Assembly (NCBI GenBank): GCA_014323545.1
Contig: CP058647.1
Location: forward strand, 2,892,001-2,956,000
Source: Hyphobacterium sp. CCMP332
Lineage (GTDB): Bacteria; Bacteroidota; Bacteroidia; Cytophagales; CCMP332
Direction: 5' to 3'
Length of the DNA stretch: 64,000 nucleotides
Shown: positions 35,073 to 42,140 of the stretch, piece after piece
How positions within the stretch are numbered: position 1 is the stretch's first letter
Layout of the letters: every line of letters starts with the position of its first letter
Made by a program: the position numbers and the translations under genes
The notes under the pieces: generated by a model
Told to the model about the DNA's origin: nothing
The model's database searches: none
Seen by the model: the letters and a program-made list of their open reading frames with translations, nothing else

Positions 35073-35660
35073 TTATTTTTGTTTTAAAAGTCCTGTTAAA
35101 AATATATTGGAAAGCTTTTCGCCGATATCCTCAGATTTATCCCTTGATTTCTTATACCAGGTGCTCGTATTGTTTAAAGCTGACAATAGGGTTAAGCTCA
35201 AAATTTTCAAATCGTGATTTTCAAATAATCCATCCTTTATACCTTTCTCGAGAATTTTTCTAAATCTGTTTTCATATTCCTTTCGCATGGAAATAAAATC
35301 ACCCAAATAAGGTTCACTCAAATGTTTCCATTCGTTTTGAAATACAATGGTTTCTTCCGGATCTTCTGTCAGAACTGTTAAATGTGCTTTTATGGCATTT
35401 CTCAATTGCAGTTCTGCATCTAGACCTAAATTCTCGATGGCATCCAGGCTTTGGAAAAAACTATTGGCCATGTCAAAACAGATTTTTTGAAGAATCGATT
35501 CTTTTGATTTGAAATGTGAATATAGACTTCCGGCTTCTATTCCCACCCTCTGCGCTAAATCGCGCATTGATGAGGCTGCATATCCTTTTTCGTGAAATAA
35601 TGCAGCAGCTTCTTTTTCTATTTGCTGCTTGCGAGTCGCGATTTTTGATCCAATATTCAC
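35073..35660 (-). CDS. TetR-family regulator (PaaR-like) heading the paa operon
   Basis: 195 residues. The N-terminal TetR helix-turn-helix ([40 protein letters not shown], in part) is followed by an all-helical ligand domain. The start is GTG at 35660, only four bases after the -7 element, so the message is probably leaderless. It is the first gene of the tetR-paaABCD operon. A palindrome close to the PaaR consensus lies in its promoter spacer, so it most likely represses its own operon and is released by phenylacetyl-CoA, as PaaR proteins are. Confidence 0.9.
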   Translation of the reverse strand: MNIGSKIATRKQQIEKEAAALFHEKGYAASSMRDLAQRVGIEAGSLYSHFKSKESILQKICFDMANSFFQSLDAIENLGLDAELQLRNAIKAHLTVLTEDPEETIVFQNEWKHLSEPYLGDFISMRKEYENRFRKILEKGIKDGLFENHDLKILSLTLLSALNNTSTWYKKSRDKSEDIGEKLSNIFLTGLLKQK

Positions 35661-35664
35661 ACTG

Positions 35665-35696
35665 CAAAGATATACAACCTAACGTTTGTTAGCAAA
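35665..35696 (-). promoter_or_regulatory. paa operon promoter with PaaR-like operator in the spacer
   Basis: On the minus strand TTTG (35693-35696) and TATCTTTG (35665-35672, exact TAnnTTTG) are separated by 20 bases, a near-ideal Bacteroidota promoter. Between them lies CTAACAAACGTTAG (35679-35692), an inverted repeat CTAAC/GTTAG that differs at one position from the published PaaR consensus CNAACGNNCGTTNG. The operator overlapping the promoter spacer predicts repression. Confidence 0.75.
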
Positions 35697-35736
35697 TTTT
35701 TAATTGTCCAAATCTATAAGCTATTTCGCCATTGAA

Positions 35737-36228
35737 ATGGACGCGAAATACTACAAAAAATATTACGATAAGCTCAATACTCATTTTCAGCTTTTGACTG
35801 CCTTATCCATCTTGTGTTTTATTCCGGTCTGGATGTATGTTGAATCAAAATCAAATGGCGAAGAAGTGGTCTTTATTTCAGAAAGTATCCAATTAAAAAT
35901 TGGTTTGTTTTCTGTGCTTTTAACTTTGATTTTGGTCGGACTTTGGCATTATCAATACCATCGATCTCTAAAAAGTATAAATGTCAAAGAAGCACTATTA
36001 AATAGGCTTAATTACTACAAACGCTATTTTTTAACTTTGATTATAAAAATGACAGCTTTGTCGATTCTCATCAGCATCGTTTATTTTTTTATTCAGGCTG
36101 ATGCTATGATTGCTGCTTATGCAATTCTATTGGTTCTCATTTCCATGAACAGATTGACCTTTCAGAGGGTAGCCAGACAATTGAAAATGAAAGGGGAGGA
36201 AAAAGCGATATTCTTTGGCGAAAAATAG
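35737..36228 (+). CDS. Small integral membrane protein of unknown function
   Basis: 163 residues from the ATG at 35737; an upstream TTG at 35704 is possible. There are four membrane helices in two pairs: about 20-35 (ALSILCFIPVWMYV) and 58-73 (LFSVLLTLILVGLWHY), then 108-124 and 127-145, with a charged loop between the pairs and a basic C-terminus (ARQLKMKGEEKAIFFGEK). No domain recognised. It is divergent from the paa operon, separated by 76 bp, and converges on a small acidic-protein ORF. Confidence 0.72.
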   Translation: MDAKYYKKYYDKLNTHFQLLTALSILCFIPVWMYVESKSNGEEVVFISESIQLKIGLFSVLLTLILVGLWHYQYHRSLKSINVKEALLNRLNYYKRYFLTLIIKMTALSILISIVYFFIQADAMIAAYAILLVLISMNRLTFQRVARQLKMKGEEKAIFFGEK

Positions 36229-36231
36229 AAC

Positions 36232-36444
36232 TTATTTTGAGTTCTTTTTATGTTTTTCTTTGTCTTCCGAAAGATCAATATTGCCTTTAAATTCTTTATC
36301 GAAAAACAAGTCAAAAACCAATTCTGTAAGATCAGGTGACTCCTTTTCAATTTTCTCATGAAATTCCTTTTCTTCGTCGGAATGAGAAGCCTTATTGCCT
36401 TTATTTTTATCTTCCACACCTTTAAAATAAAAAAAACGACCCAT
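36232..36444 (-). CDS. Small charged protein, start uncertain
   Basis: 70 residues from the ATG at 36444, or 61 from GTG 36417. The composition is Lys/Glu/Asp-rich (EKIEKESPDLTELVFDLFFDKEFKG in part), hydrophilic except for LTELVFDLFF. The ATG lies in the loop of a terminator hairpin (36429-36458) belonging to the upstream gene, and the first residues MGRFFYFK read through its T-run, which makes GTG 36417 (preceded by AAAGG) the better start. No family recognised. It follows the outer-membrane protein gene on the same strand. Confidence 0.5.
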   Translation of the reverse strand: MGRFFYFKGVEDKNKGNKASHSDEEKEFHEKIEKESPDLTELVFDLFFDKEFKGNIDLSEDKEKHKKNSK

Positions 36445-36458
36445 AAATAGGTCGTTTT
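36429..36458 (-). terminator. Rho-independent terminator after the outer-membrane protein gene
   Basis: On the minus strand AAAACGACC and GGTCGTTTT form a 9-bp stem with an 8-base loop, ending in a run of eight T. It begins 23 bp after the stop of the outer-membrane protein gene. On the plus strand the stem is followed by TTTTCT and could also stop the membrane-protein gene. Confidence 0.85.
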
Positions 36459-36480
36459 CTAATATAAAGTTGGATTTTAT

Positions 36481-37482
36481 TTATATTCTTATTCCAAATG
36501 AATAGACATTAAAGTCTCCGGTGGGGTTACCATTGAGTTCCGGATTTGTGTTAAATAATGGGCTCAGATCGTATTTTCCAAAGATACTTAAGCCTTTATA
36601 ACTAAATGTTGCCATCAGTCCATATCTCCAGTCGTTAAGATTATAGTCTGATCTATCTTTGACTCTTTTTCTGTCACCTTCTTCAAAATAAACGGTTTTG
36701 GTCCAGCTGCTGAGTTTATAGTTAACATAAGCACCCGCCGCGATTTTCACATTGTCGTCTTTACCAAGATCAAAACCAATAAGCAGTGGTAATCCAATAG
36801 TGGCTATTGCTAATTTTCCTTTTCTTGCAGGGATATCGTTGGTAATTCTCAAATTTCCCGGCAGGCTTGGATCCATATAATCTACCCATTCGCTGATGCC
36901 GTTCATTTTTCTGAGTGTAATATCGTCTTCAAACATCAAATTATTCCAGGTAATTTCAGCGCCAAATTGAAAATTGGCCGGTCCTTTATTTTGACCTAAT
37001 CTCACCTTTTTCATCGAGCTAAGTGCAAAATATCTCGATGACCAATTATTTAATCGATATGGTTGTGAACTTATCTGGGCATTTTTTTCCACCATATTGT
37101 TCAATCCAAAGTCGATATATAAATGATTGGTGATCCTTTTTTTCTTCTTATGCTTATCCGAGATAATTATTCCGTTTCCCGTTTGAATTTCGATAAACTT
37201 AATGTTCTTTTCCTTTTCATCTATGGTTACCGTATTTCCCGATTCAGTCGAATCGAGTAAAGCCTTAAATCCTTTGATTATTTCATTCACATCATAATCC
37301 TCAAGCGATTCCAGATCTTCTTCATTTTCTATGAGGAATATCAATTTACTTTTGCCTATTTTGATTGTAACTGTATCCGGTTCTTCCAAATTGCCGGCAT
37401 TAGACAATTGCGGATTGAATAACAGGCCTGCCATAATGCCAATTACCATTATTAGTTTTAAGTTAAAATTTACTTTTTTCAT
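36481..37482 (-). CDS. Outer-membrane beta-barrel-type protein in a sigma-factor operon
   Basis: 333 residues with a signal peptide (about 1-29, ending SNA). A Glu/Asp-rich segment (about 34-110) precedes a region of about ten strands with alternating hydrophobic residues (FGAEITWNNLMFEDD, IAAGAYVNYKLSSWTK, YGLMATFSYKGLSIFGKYDLSPLF, in part) and a C-terminus FNVYSFGIRI with the aromatic/hydrophobic ending of outer-membrane barrels. It is last in an operon with an ECF sigma factor and a single-TM protein. Probably an envelope-stress-related barrel; the exact role is unknown. Confidence 0.78.
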   Translation of the reverse strand: MKKVNFNLKLIMVIGIMAGLLFNPQLSNAGNLEEPDTVTIKIGKSKLIFLIENEEDLESLEDYDVNEIIKGFKALLDSTESGNTVTIDEKEKNIKFIEIQTGNGIIISDKHKKKKRITNHLYIDFGLNNMVEKNAQISSQPYRLNNWSSRYFALSSMKKVRLGQNKGPANFQFGAEITWNNLMFEDDITLRKMNGISEWVDYMDPSLPGNLRITNDIPARKGKLAIATIGLPLLIGFDLGKDDNVKIAAGAYVNYKLSSWTKTVYFEEGDRKRVKDRSDYNLNDWRYGLMATFSYKGLSIFGKYDLSPLFNTNPELNGNPTGDFNVYSFGIRI

Positions 37483-37493
37483 TGTTTTTAAAT

Positions 37494-38327
37494 TTAATTT
37501 GACCTCAATTTTAATTTGTTAAATGCCAGGTCCGGGACCTCTCCGAGCCTGATTGTTTGTTTATATAAATCCTTATTAAGCGATTCCCTGAATTGTTCAA
37601 ATTTTGACTTTTCATCGCTGCCATTATCATTTGAAGCAAGATTCTCTCTATTTTTTGGCCTTAAAATGATGGTAATGGATTTTGCATCTCCATTATCAAT
37701 TGAACCCTCTTCGGCCTTATTCTTGATATCGGCATCGGCGATCAAAAGCTCCTCTCTTTTATGTTCATTCTTTTGAAGACTGTCATTTTCAAGTTTGGCC
37801 AATAGCGGTTTTTTCAATTCAGCTTCTTGCTGAATTTTTTCGATTGGGCGTGTATTATTTTTTATTGAATCAGTAAATGGAAGATCTTTTATGGTTCTCA
37901 ATTCTGTTTTATCTGCATTCCTGTCATTTATTACATTTCTTCGGGCCTTAGAATCCGTATTAATTTTCTGTTCTGTTTTAATCTCTTTTTCAGGCCAAAT
38001 CAATTTTTTCTGATTTTCGGAATCAATGGAGGCAATGGAATTTCTGATTATAGGCTGTAATTCTGAATTAGATTTCCCTTCGACTCTTTCAATATTTTTA
38101 ATTTCTTCGCTGGCCAGCTTATTTTCTTTTATGCCCGATTTGGAAAATGTAAACCAGAGTGCCGTGATCAGTAGCAACAGTCCGGCGGCTATTCGCACAA
38201 AGAAAATTGCTTTTTTACGGCGTTCCTTTAGAACCAGACCTGATTCTATATCCTTCCATACGGTCAATGGAGGAGCAGACTTAAAATCCTTAAATTTATT
38301 TTCAAAATAATTTCTATCCTTTTCCAT
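37494..38327 (-). CDS. Single-pass membrane protein, probable anti-sigma partner
   Basis: 277 residues. A short cytoplasmic part (about 1-40: DRNYFENKFKDFKSAPPLTVWKDIESGL in part), one membrane helix (about 44-62, IAAGLLLLITALWFTF) and a long, charged, low-complexity periplasmic tail. The N-terminal part has the W-x-D-I-x-x-x-L pattern common at the start of Bacteroidota anti-sigma-like proteins. It sits one base after the sigma-factor stop, so the two are translationally coupled; the partnership is inferred from position. No classical zinc anti-sigma motif (HxxxCxxC) is present. Confidence 0.65.
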   Translation of the reverse strand: MEKDRNYFENKFKDFKSAPPLTVWKDIESGLVLKERRKKAIFFVRIAAGLLLLITALWFTFSKSGIKENKLASEEIKNIERVEGKSNSELQPIIRNSIASIDSENQKKLIWPEKEIKTEQKINTDSKARRNVINDRNADKTELRTIKDLPFTDSIKNNTRPIEKIQQEAELKKPLLAKLENDSLQKNEHKREELLIADADIKNKAEEGSIDNGDAKSITIILRPKNRENLASNDNGSDEKSKFEQFRESLNKDLYKQTIRLGEVPDLAFNKLKLRSN

Positions 38328-38328
38328 T

Positions 38329-38916
38329 TCAGCTCCCTTTTTGGATGAATTGCTTTTTATTCTGTACTCTGTCCTGCAATATTGTCCTTGCCCGGCTCAA
38401 TTGCGATTTCGATGTGTTTTCAGAAATACTAAGCTGTTTTGCAATTTCCTTATGGCTGTATCCCTCTACAGCGTATAAGTTGAATACAGTCCTGTATCCG
38501 ACCGGTAAAGACCGTATTATTTTCAACAAATCCTCTGTTTCCATGTCAATCTGATGCCAGGAAAAATTTTTGTCAATTTGGGTGTTATCAATATCTACTT
38601 CTAAAAACATCTGGCGATTTTTTCGAATGTACATCAGCGCTTCATTGATAAGAATTCTTTTCATCCAGCCTTCAAAACTTCCTTCTCTTTTGTATTTCGA
38701 TATGTTTTCAAATATTTTCATGAATCCATTGGTTAAAACCTCCTCAGCATCTCTTTCATCTTTCATGTAGCGTCGGCAAATCCCAAAAAACGTTGAAGCG
38801 TAAGTGGCATAAAGTTTATGCTGAGCCTCACGCTCTCCGGCTTTGCAGCCTTCAATCACATCTTCTTCGCTTTCGTAAAGCCTCTTTTTACTGAGGAACA
38901 TTTTATTCGGTTTCAA
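38329..38916 (-). CDS. RNA polymerase ECF sigma factor
   Basis: 195 residues (a start at 38901 is also possible). Region 2 is seen at about 26-90 (LYATYASTFFGICRRYMKDERDAEEVLTNGFMKIFENISKY, in part) and region 4 at about 130-185 (LLKIIRSLPVGYRTVFNLYAVEGYSHKEIAKQLSISENTSKSQLSRAR, in part). It heads an operon with a TM protein and an outer-membrane protein, the usual layout for envelope-sensing control. A palindrome TTTGATCAAA (38933-38942) with AACCTTTG on the minus strand lies in its promoter region. Confidence 0.95.
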   Translation of the reverse strand: MKPNKMFLSKKRLYESEEDVIEGCKAGEREAQHKLYATYASTFFGICRRYMKDERDAEEVLTNGFMKIFENISKYKREGSFEGWMKRILINEALMYIRKNRQMFLEVDIDNTQIDKNFSWHQIDMETEDLLKIIRSLPVGYRTVFNLYAVEGYSHKEIAKQLSISENTSKSQLSRARTILQDRVQNKKQFIQKGS

Positions 38917-39017
38917 TTATTAGATGCATCCTTTTGATCAAAGGTTGCACTCCTTTTTAAAAATATTTGAAATTTTTTCAAATACACTAATAATCAGGTA
39001 CTTGAATGGAAGAATAT

Positions 39018-40250
39018 TCAAAGAAAAAAGAAATAGGCAATGAGTATGGCAGCTACTATACCTACAAAATCTGCAAAAAGGCCACCGCTTACAGCATATC
39101 TGGTATTGCGGATGCCCACTGCTCCAAAATACACTGCAATGATATAGAATGTGGTATCCGTAGTACCCTGTAGCGTTGATGAAAGTCTTCCGGTAAAGGA
39201 ATCTGCTCCGTGAATGTTCATGGCATCCACCATCATGCTTCTCGCTGCACTGCCGCTGAGTGGTTTCAAAATGGCTGTGGGGAGTGAAGGAACAAATTCG
39301 CTGGCCCATCCAAGGGATTCCAGCGTCGATTGAAGCGAGCCTATTAAGAGTTCCATTCCGCCTGATGCTCTGAAAACACCTATTGCTACCAATATGGCTA
39401 CAAGAAAAGGGATAATTTTAATAGCCACTTTGAATCCTTCTTTGGCACCATCAATAAATGATTCATAAACATTGATTTTCTTAAGAAAGCCATAGGCAAT
39501 AAATACGGCGATCAGACTAAAAATAATGAGACTGCTCACCTGGCCAGAAATCGCTTCAATTTGTTCGGGATTTAAACTGGATAGAGAATAGAGCAGAAAA
39601 ACGATCAAAGCGGTTACAGCTGCTAATGCCGATAGGAGATAAGGATTTAAAAAGTTGATTTTTTGTTTAATACCCACAAATACGATCCCTCCGAGTGTAG
39701 CTGCAAAAGTTGCCACCAGAATTGGCAAGAATATATCAGCCGGATTTTCTGCTCCCATCTGTGCGCGATAAACCATGACATTAATAGGAATAATGGTAAG
39801 GCCGGAGGTATTCAAAACAAGAAACATTATCTGGGAATTGCTCGCAGCCTTTTTATCTTCATTCAATTCCTGAAGTCCATCCATGGCTTTTAAACCGATG
39901 GGCGTGGCCGCATTATCCAAACCGAGCATATTGGCAGAAAAATTCATAACCATTGTCCCAAATACAGGATGCCCTTTTGGAATCTGAGGAAACAATGGAT
40001 ATAAAAAAGGCCCTAATACCTTTGCCAGGACATTGATAAGGCCTGCATTTTCAGCGATTTTCAAAAAGCCCAGCCACAATGCCAAAACACCGGTTAACCC
40101 TAATGAAATTTCAAAAGCCGTTTTAGAATACTCAAATGTGGCATTGAGCATTTCCGGGAATACTTCCCCCTGACCAAGAAAAATCCATTGAAATAATCCC
40201 AGTAAAAAGGAGATTAAAAAAAAGCCTACCCAAATGTAATTTAGAACCAT
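39018..40250 (-). CDS. Nucleoside-recognition (Gate) membrane protein, SpmA-SpmB fusion type
   Basis: 410 residues with about 9-11 membrane helices. The N-terminal half resembles SpmA (GVLALWLGFLKIAENAGLI, FPQIPKGHPVFGTMVMNFSANMLGLDNAATPIGLKAM, in part). The C-terminal half resembles SpmB (AIKIIPFLVAILVAIGVFRASGGM, GTTDTTFYIIAVYFGAVGIR). In spore formers SpmA and SpmB are separate and act in spore maturation; non-sporulating Bacteroidota carry this fused form, function unclear. Monocistronic, divergent from the TPMT-like methyltransferase gene 37 bp away. Confidence 0.9.
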   Translation of the reverse strand: MVLNYIWVGFFLISFLLGLFQWIFLGQGEVFPEMLNATFEYSKTAFEISLGLTGVLALWLGFLKIAENAGLINVLAKVLGPFLYPLFPQIPKGHPVFGTMVMNFSANMLGLDNAATPIGLKAMDGLQELNEDKKAASNSQIMFLVLNTSGLTIIPINVMVYRAQMGAENPADIFLPILVATFAATLGGIVFVGIKQKINFLNPYLLSALAAVTALIVFLLYSLSSLNPEQIEAISGQVSSLIIFSLIAVFIAYGFLKKINVYESFIDGAKEGFKVAIKIIPFLVAILVAIGVFRASGGMELLIGSLQSTLESLGWASEFVPSLPTAILKPLSGSAARSMMVDAMNIHGADSFTGRLSSTLQGTTDTTFYIIAVYFGAVGIRNTRYAVSGGLFADFVGIVAAILIAYFFFL

Positions 40251-40287
40251 AGAATTTTAAAGCAGTTAATTTAGTATTATTTGCAGA

Positions 40288-40887
40288 ATGGAAGAATTGA
40301 AAAACAAGATAGCTACAGAAGATTACTGGACAAAACGCTATCAAGCTGACAATACCGGTTGGGATATTGGTTATGTTTCGACTCCCCTTAAGAACTACTT
40401 CGATCAATTAAAGGATAAAACGACAAAGATTTTAATTCCGGGATGTGGCAACGCTTATGAGGCTAAGTATCTGTATATGAAAGGTTATACCAATGTTTTT
40501 CTCCTCGATATATCAGATTATCCTCTAAAAAAATTTAATAAGGAAAACCCCGACTTTCCGGAGGATCATTTAATCCATGCCGATTTTTTTGATCATTCGG
40601 ATACATATGATCTAATTATTGAGCAAACATTTTTTTGTGCACTGAATCCGGAATTGAGGGAGAACTATTGCAAAAAGATGCTAAATCTCATGCATTCAGA
40701 TAGCAAATTGGCTGGAGTGCTCTTTAATATTCCTTTGTATCTGGATCATCCGCCATTTGGAGGTCATATTGATGAATACAAATCATTATTTGACAAATTC
40801 TTCCGAATAAAAATTCTTGAAGATTGTAGAAACAGCATACCCGAAAGGATGGGAAGTGAATTATTTATGGAATTATTTAAGAAGTAA
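40288..40887 (+). CDS. TPMT-like SAM-dependent methyltransferase
   Basis: 199 residues of the thiopurine S-methyltransferase-like class: an opening with YWTKRYQADNTGWDIGYVSTPLKNYFDQL (in part), a SAM-binding motif ILIPGCGNAYEAKYL (about residue 50), and a middle DLIIEQTFFCALNPELRENYCK typical of the group. Members methylate thiols, selenium or tellurium compounds or other small acceptors; the acceptor here is unknown. Cytoplasmic, monocistronic, and convergent with the broken DinB gene. Confidence 0.9.
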   Translation: MEELKNKIATEDYWTKRYQADNTGWDIGYVSTPLKNYFDQLKDKTTKILIPGCGNAYEAKYLYMKGYTNVFLLDISDYPLKKFNKENPDFPEDHLIHADFFDHSDTYDLIIEQTFFCALNPELRENYCKKMLNLMHSDSKLAGVLFNIPLYLDHPPFGGHIDEYKSLFDKFFRIKILEDCRNSIPERMGSELFMELFKK

Positions 40888-40894
40888 TTTGAAG

Positions 40895-41430
40895 TTATAT
40901 TATAGATTTTTTTGCATTTTTTATATGCGCCAAATGGTGTTCGCAATGCCATGCATAAATACCAATGTTTGTTTTTAAATCAACACTTTCATTGCTTTCC
41001 GGATGTTTAAATTGCCTTTGTAAATCATCGTCAGATAAGTTTTTTAGCAAATGCACCCATCTTTCGTGAAGACCTTCCAGAATTTTTAGAGAGTTTTCTA
41101 CAGGATAATCTTTTGAATCTGATAATTCAGCCCATAAATTTTCAAAATAGGGTTTGATGCTTGGTTTATCTTCGGTTAAGGCCAGTTTAAATCGTATAAA
41201 ACTGTTCATATGACTGTCAGCACAATGATTTACGATTTGTCTTATGGTCCAGCCATTGCTGCGGTACTTTTTCTCAAAATCCTGATCATTTATGGTTTCG
41301 AGTTCTGTTTTTATTTTTTCAGGAAATTTTTCGATGATACTTATCCAATTTTGTATTTGATGATCATCAATGTTTAGCGGTTTATAAATTTTCCAATTGG
41401 GTATTTTTGAATCTCAATGTCTTTGTTCAT
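40895..41430 (-). pseudogene. BstA/YfiT-like DinB protein broken by a frameshift near 41390
   Basis: The intact-looking frame from the ATG at 41209 (104 residues) covers only the C-terminal part of a BstA/YfiT-like thiol transferase (HxxxHxxH-type helix ...AWHCEHHLAHIKN). In the same frame upstream it continues (KPLNIDDHQIQNWI, then GWTIRQIVNHCADSH) but without a usable start until a stop. A start ATG at 41430 in another frame opens MNKDIEIQKYPIGKF and then stops at 41374. The family begins YPIGK-x-x-P; a one-base shift at the A-AAA-TTT run (about 41390) would join the two. So either a lost base, a sequencing error, or frameshift translation. Total about 178 residues, the normal family size. 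Confidence 0.75.
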
Positions 41431-41619
41431 AGCCTGGAAATTTTCTTTCAATAAATAAAGCAATACCAAAGCATGGGGCTAACTATTTCGCCAAAAGGAA
41501 ATTTAAATTTATCATTTCACATTGGAATTTATCCATAGTACTTATCGTTTTTTACCCCCTTTATTTTCATCATCAAATGTTGGAAGCAAAATGTCCTTCA
41601 TTACAGCGAATGCCAATAT

Positions 41620-42000
41620 TTATTTATTTTCTTCGCGTAAAATTTTTTCCATTTTCCTACCTCTTGCCAATTCATCAATCAACTTTTCCATTCGTCTGCA
41701 ATCACGGTATAAGGCAAATTCTTCTGATATTTCTTCAATACGATATCCGCATACTACACCTTTGATCATATGAGCATTTACATGGATTTTGGCTCCTTCA
41801 AAAAAATCTCTGAAAGTTCCATTGCCGTCAATAAAGGATTCTAATTTATCCTGTTTATAACCTGTTAACCACAAAATAACACGGTCAAGTTCTTCTTTGG
41901 TTCTACCGTGCTTTTCTACTCTACTTAGGTAATGCGGATAAATCGATCCGAAATTCATTTTCGCGAATTGCTCATTTTTTTCTGCTGTTACTTCTGCCAT
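41620..42000 (-). CDS. DUF2200-family protein
   Basis: 126 residues from the ATG at 42000 (an ATG at 42030 is also in frame but overlaps the palindrome). The sequence matches DUF2200: YPHYLSRVEKHGRTKEELDRVILWLTGY (in part), FRDFFEGAKIHVNAHMIKGVVCGYR and LIDELARGRKMEKILR. The function of the family is unknown; members are small, widespread and patchily distributed. It is flanked by the 110-bp palindrome on its 5' side and a 190-bp gene-free stretch on its 3' side, and sits in what looks like an accessory stretch. Confidence 0.9.
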   Translation of the reverse strand: MAEVTAEKNEQFAKMNFGSIYPHYLSRVEKHGRTKEELDRVILWLTGYKQDKLESFIDGNGTFRDFFEGAKIHVNAHMIKGVVCGYRIEEISEEFALYRDCRRMEKLIDELARGRKMEKILREENK

Positions 42001-42024
42001 AACTTGTAATTTATTGAGGCTTAC

Positions 42025-42134
42025 GTTCAACTAAAATGAGTATGCGCTCAAGTATCTCGAAGCACCAATGTTTCTGGTTAGCACTTTCATATTAAATGGC
42101 TCAGTTCGCATATTCATTTTAGTGTTTGTTGAAT
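42025..42134. repeat. 110-bp imperfect palindrome, attC-like
   Basis: The ends are GTTCAAC (42025-42031) and GTTGAAT (42128-42134), which fit the integron attC core forms RYYYAAC and GTTRRRY. The arms TAAAATGAGTATGCG and its near-perfect partner CGCATATTCATTTTA (14 of 15 pairs) lie inside, with six extra bases on one arm. The central 55 bp is less paired. Length and end motifs suit attC, but the spacer asymmetry does not fit well and no integrase is in the window, so an ordinary long hairpin or a MITE-like repeat is possible. Confidence 0.5.
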
Positions 42135-42140
42135 GCCGTT

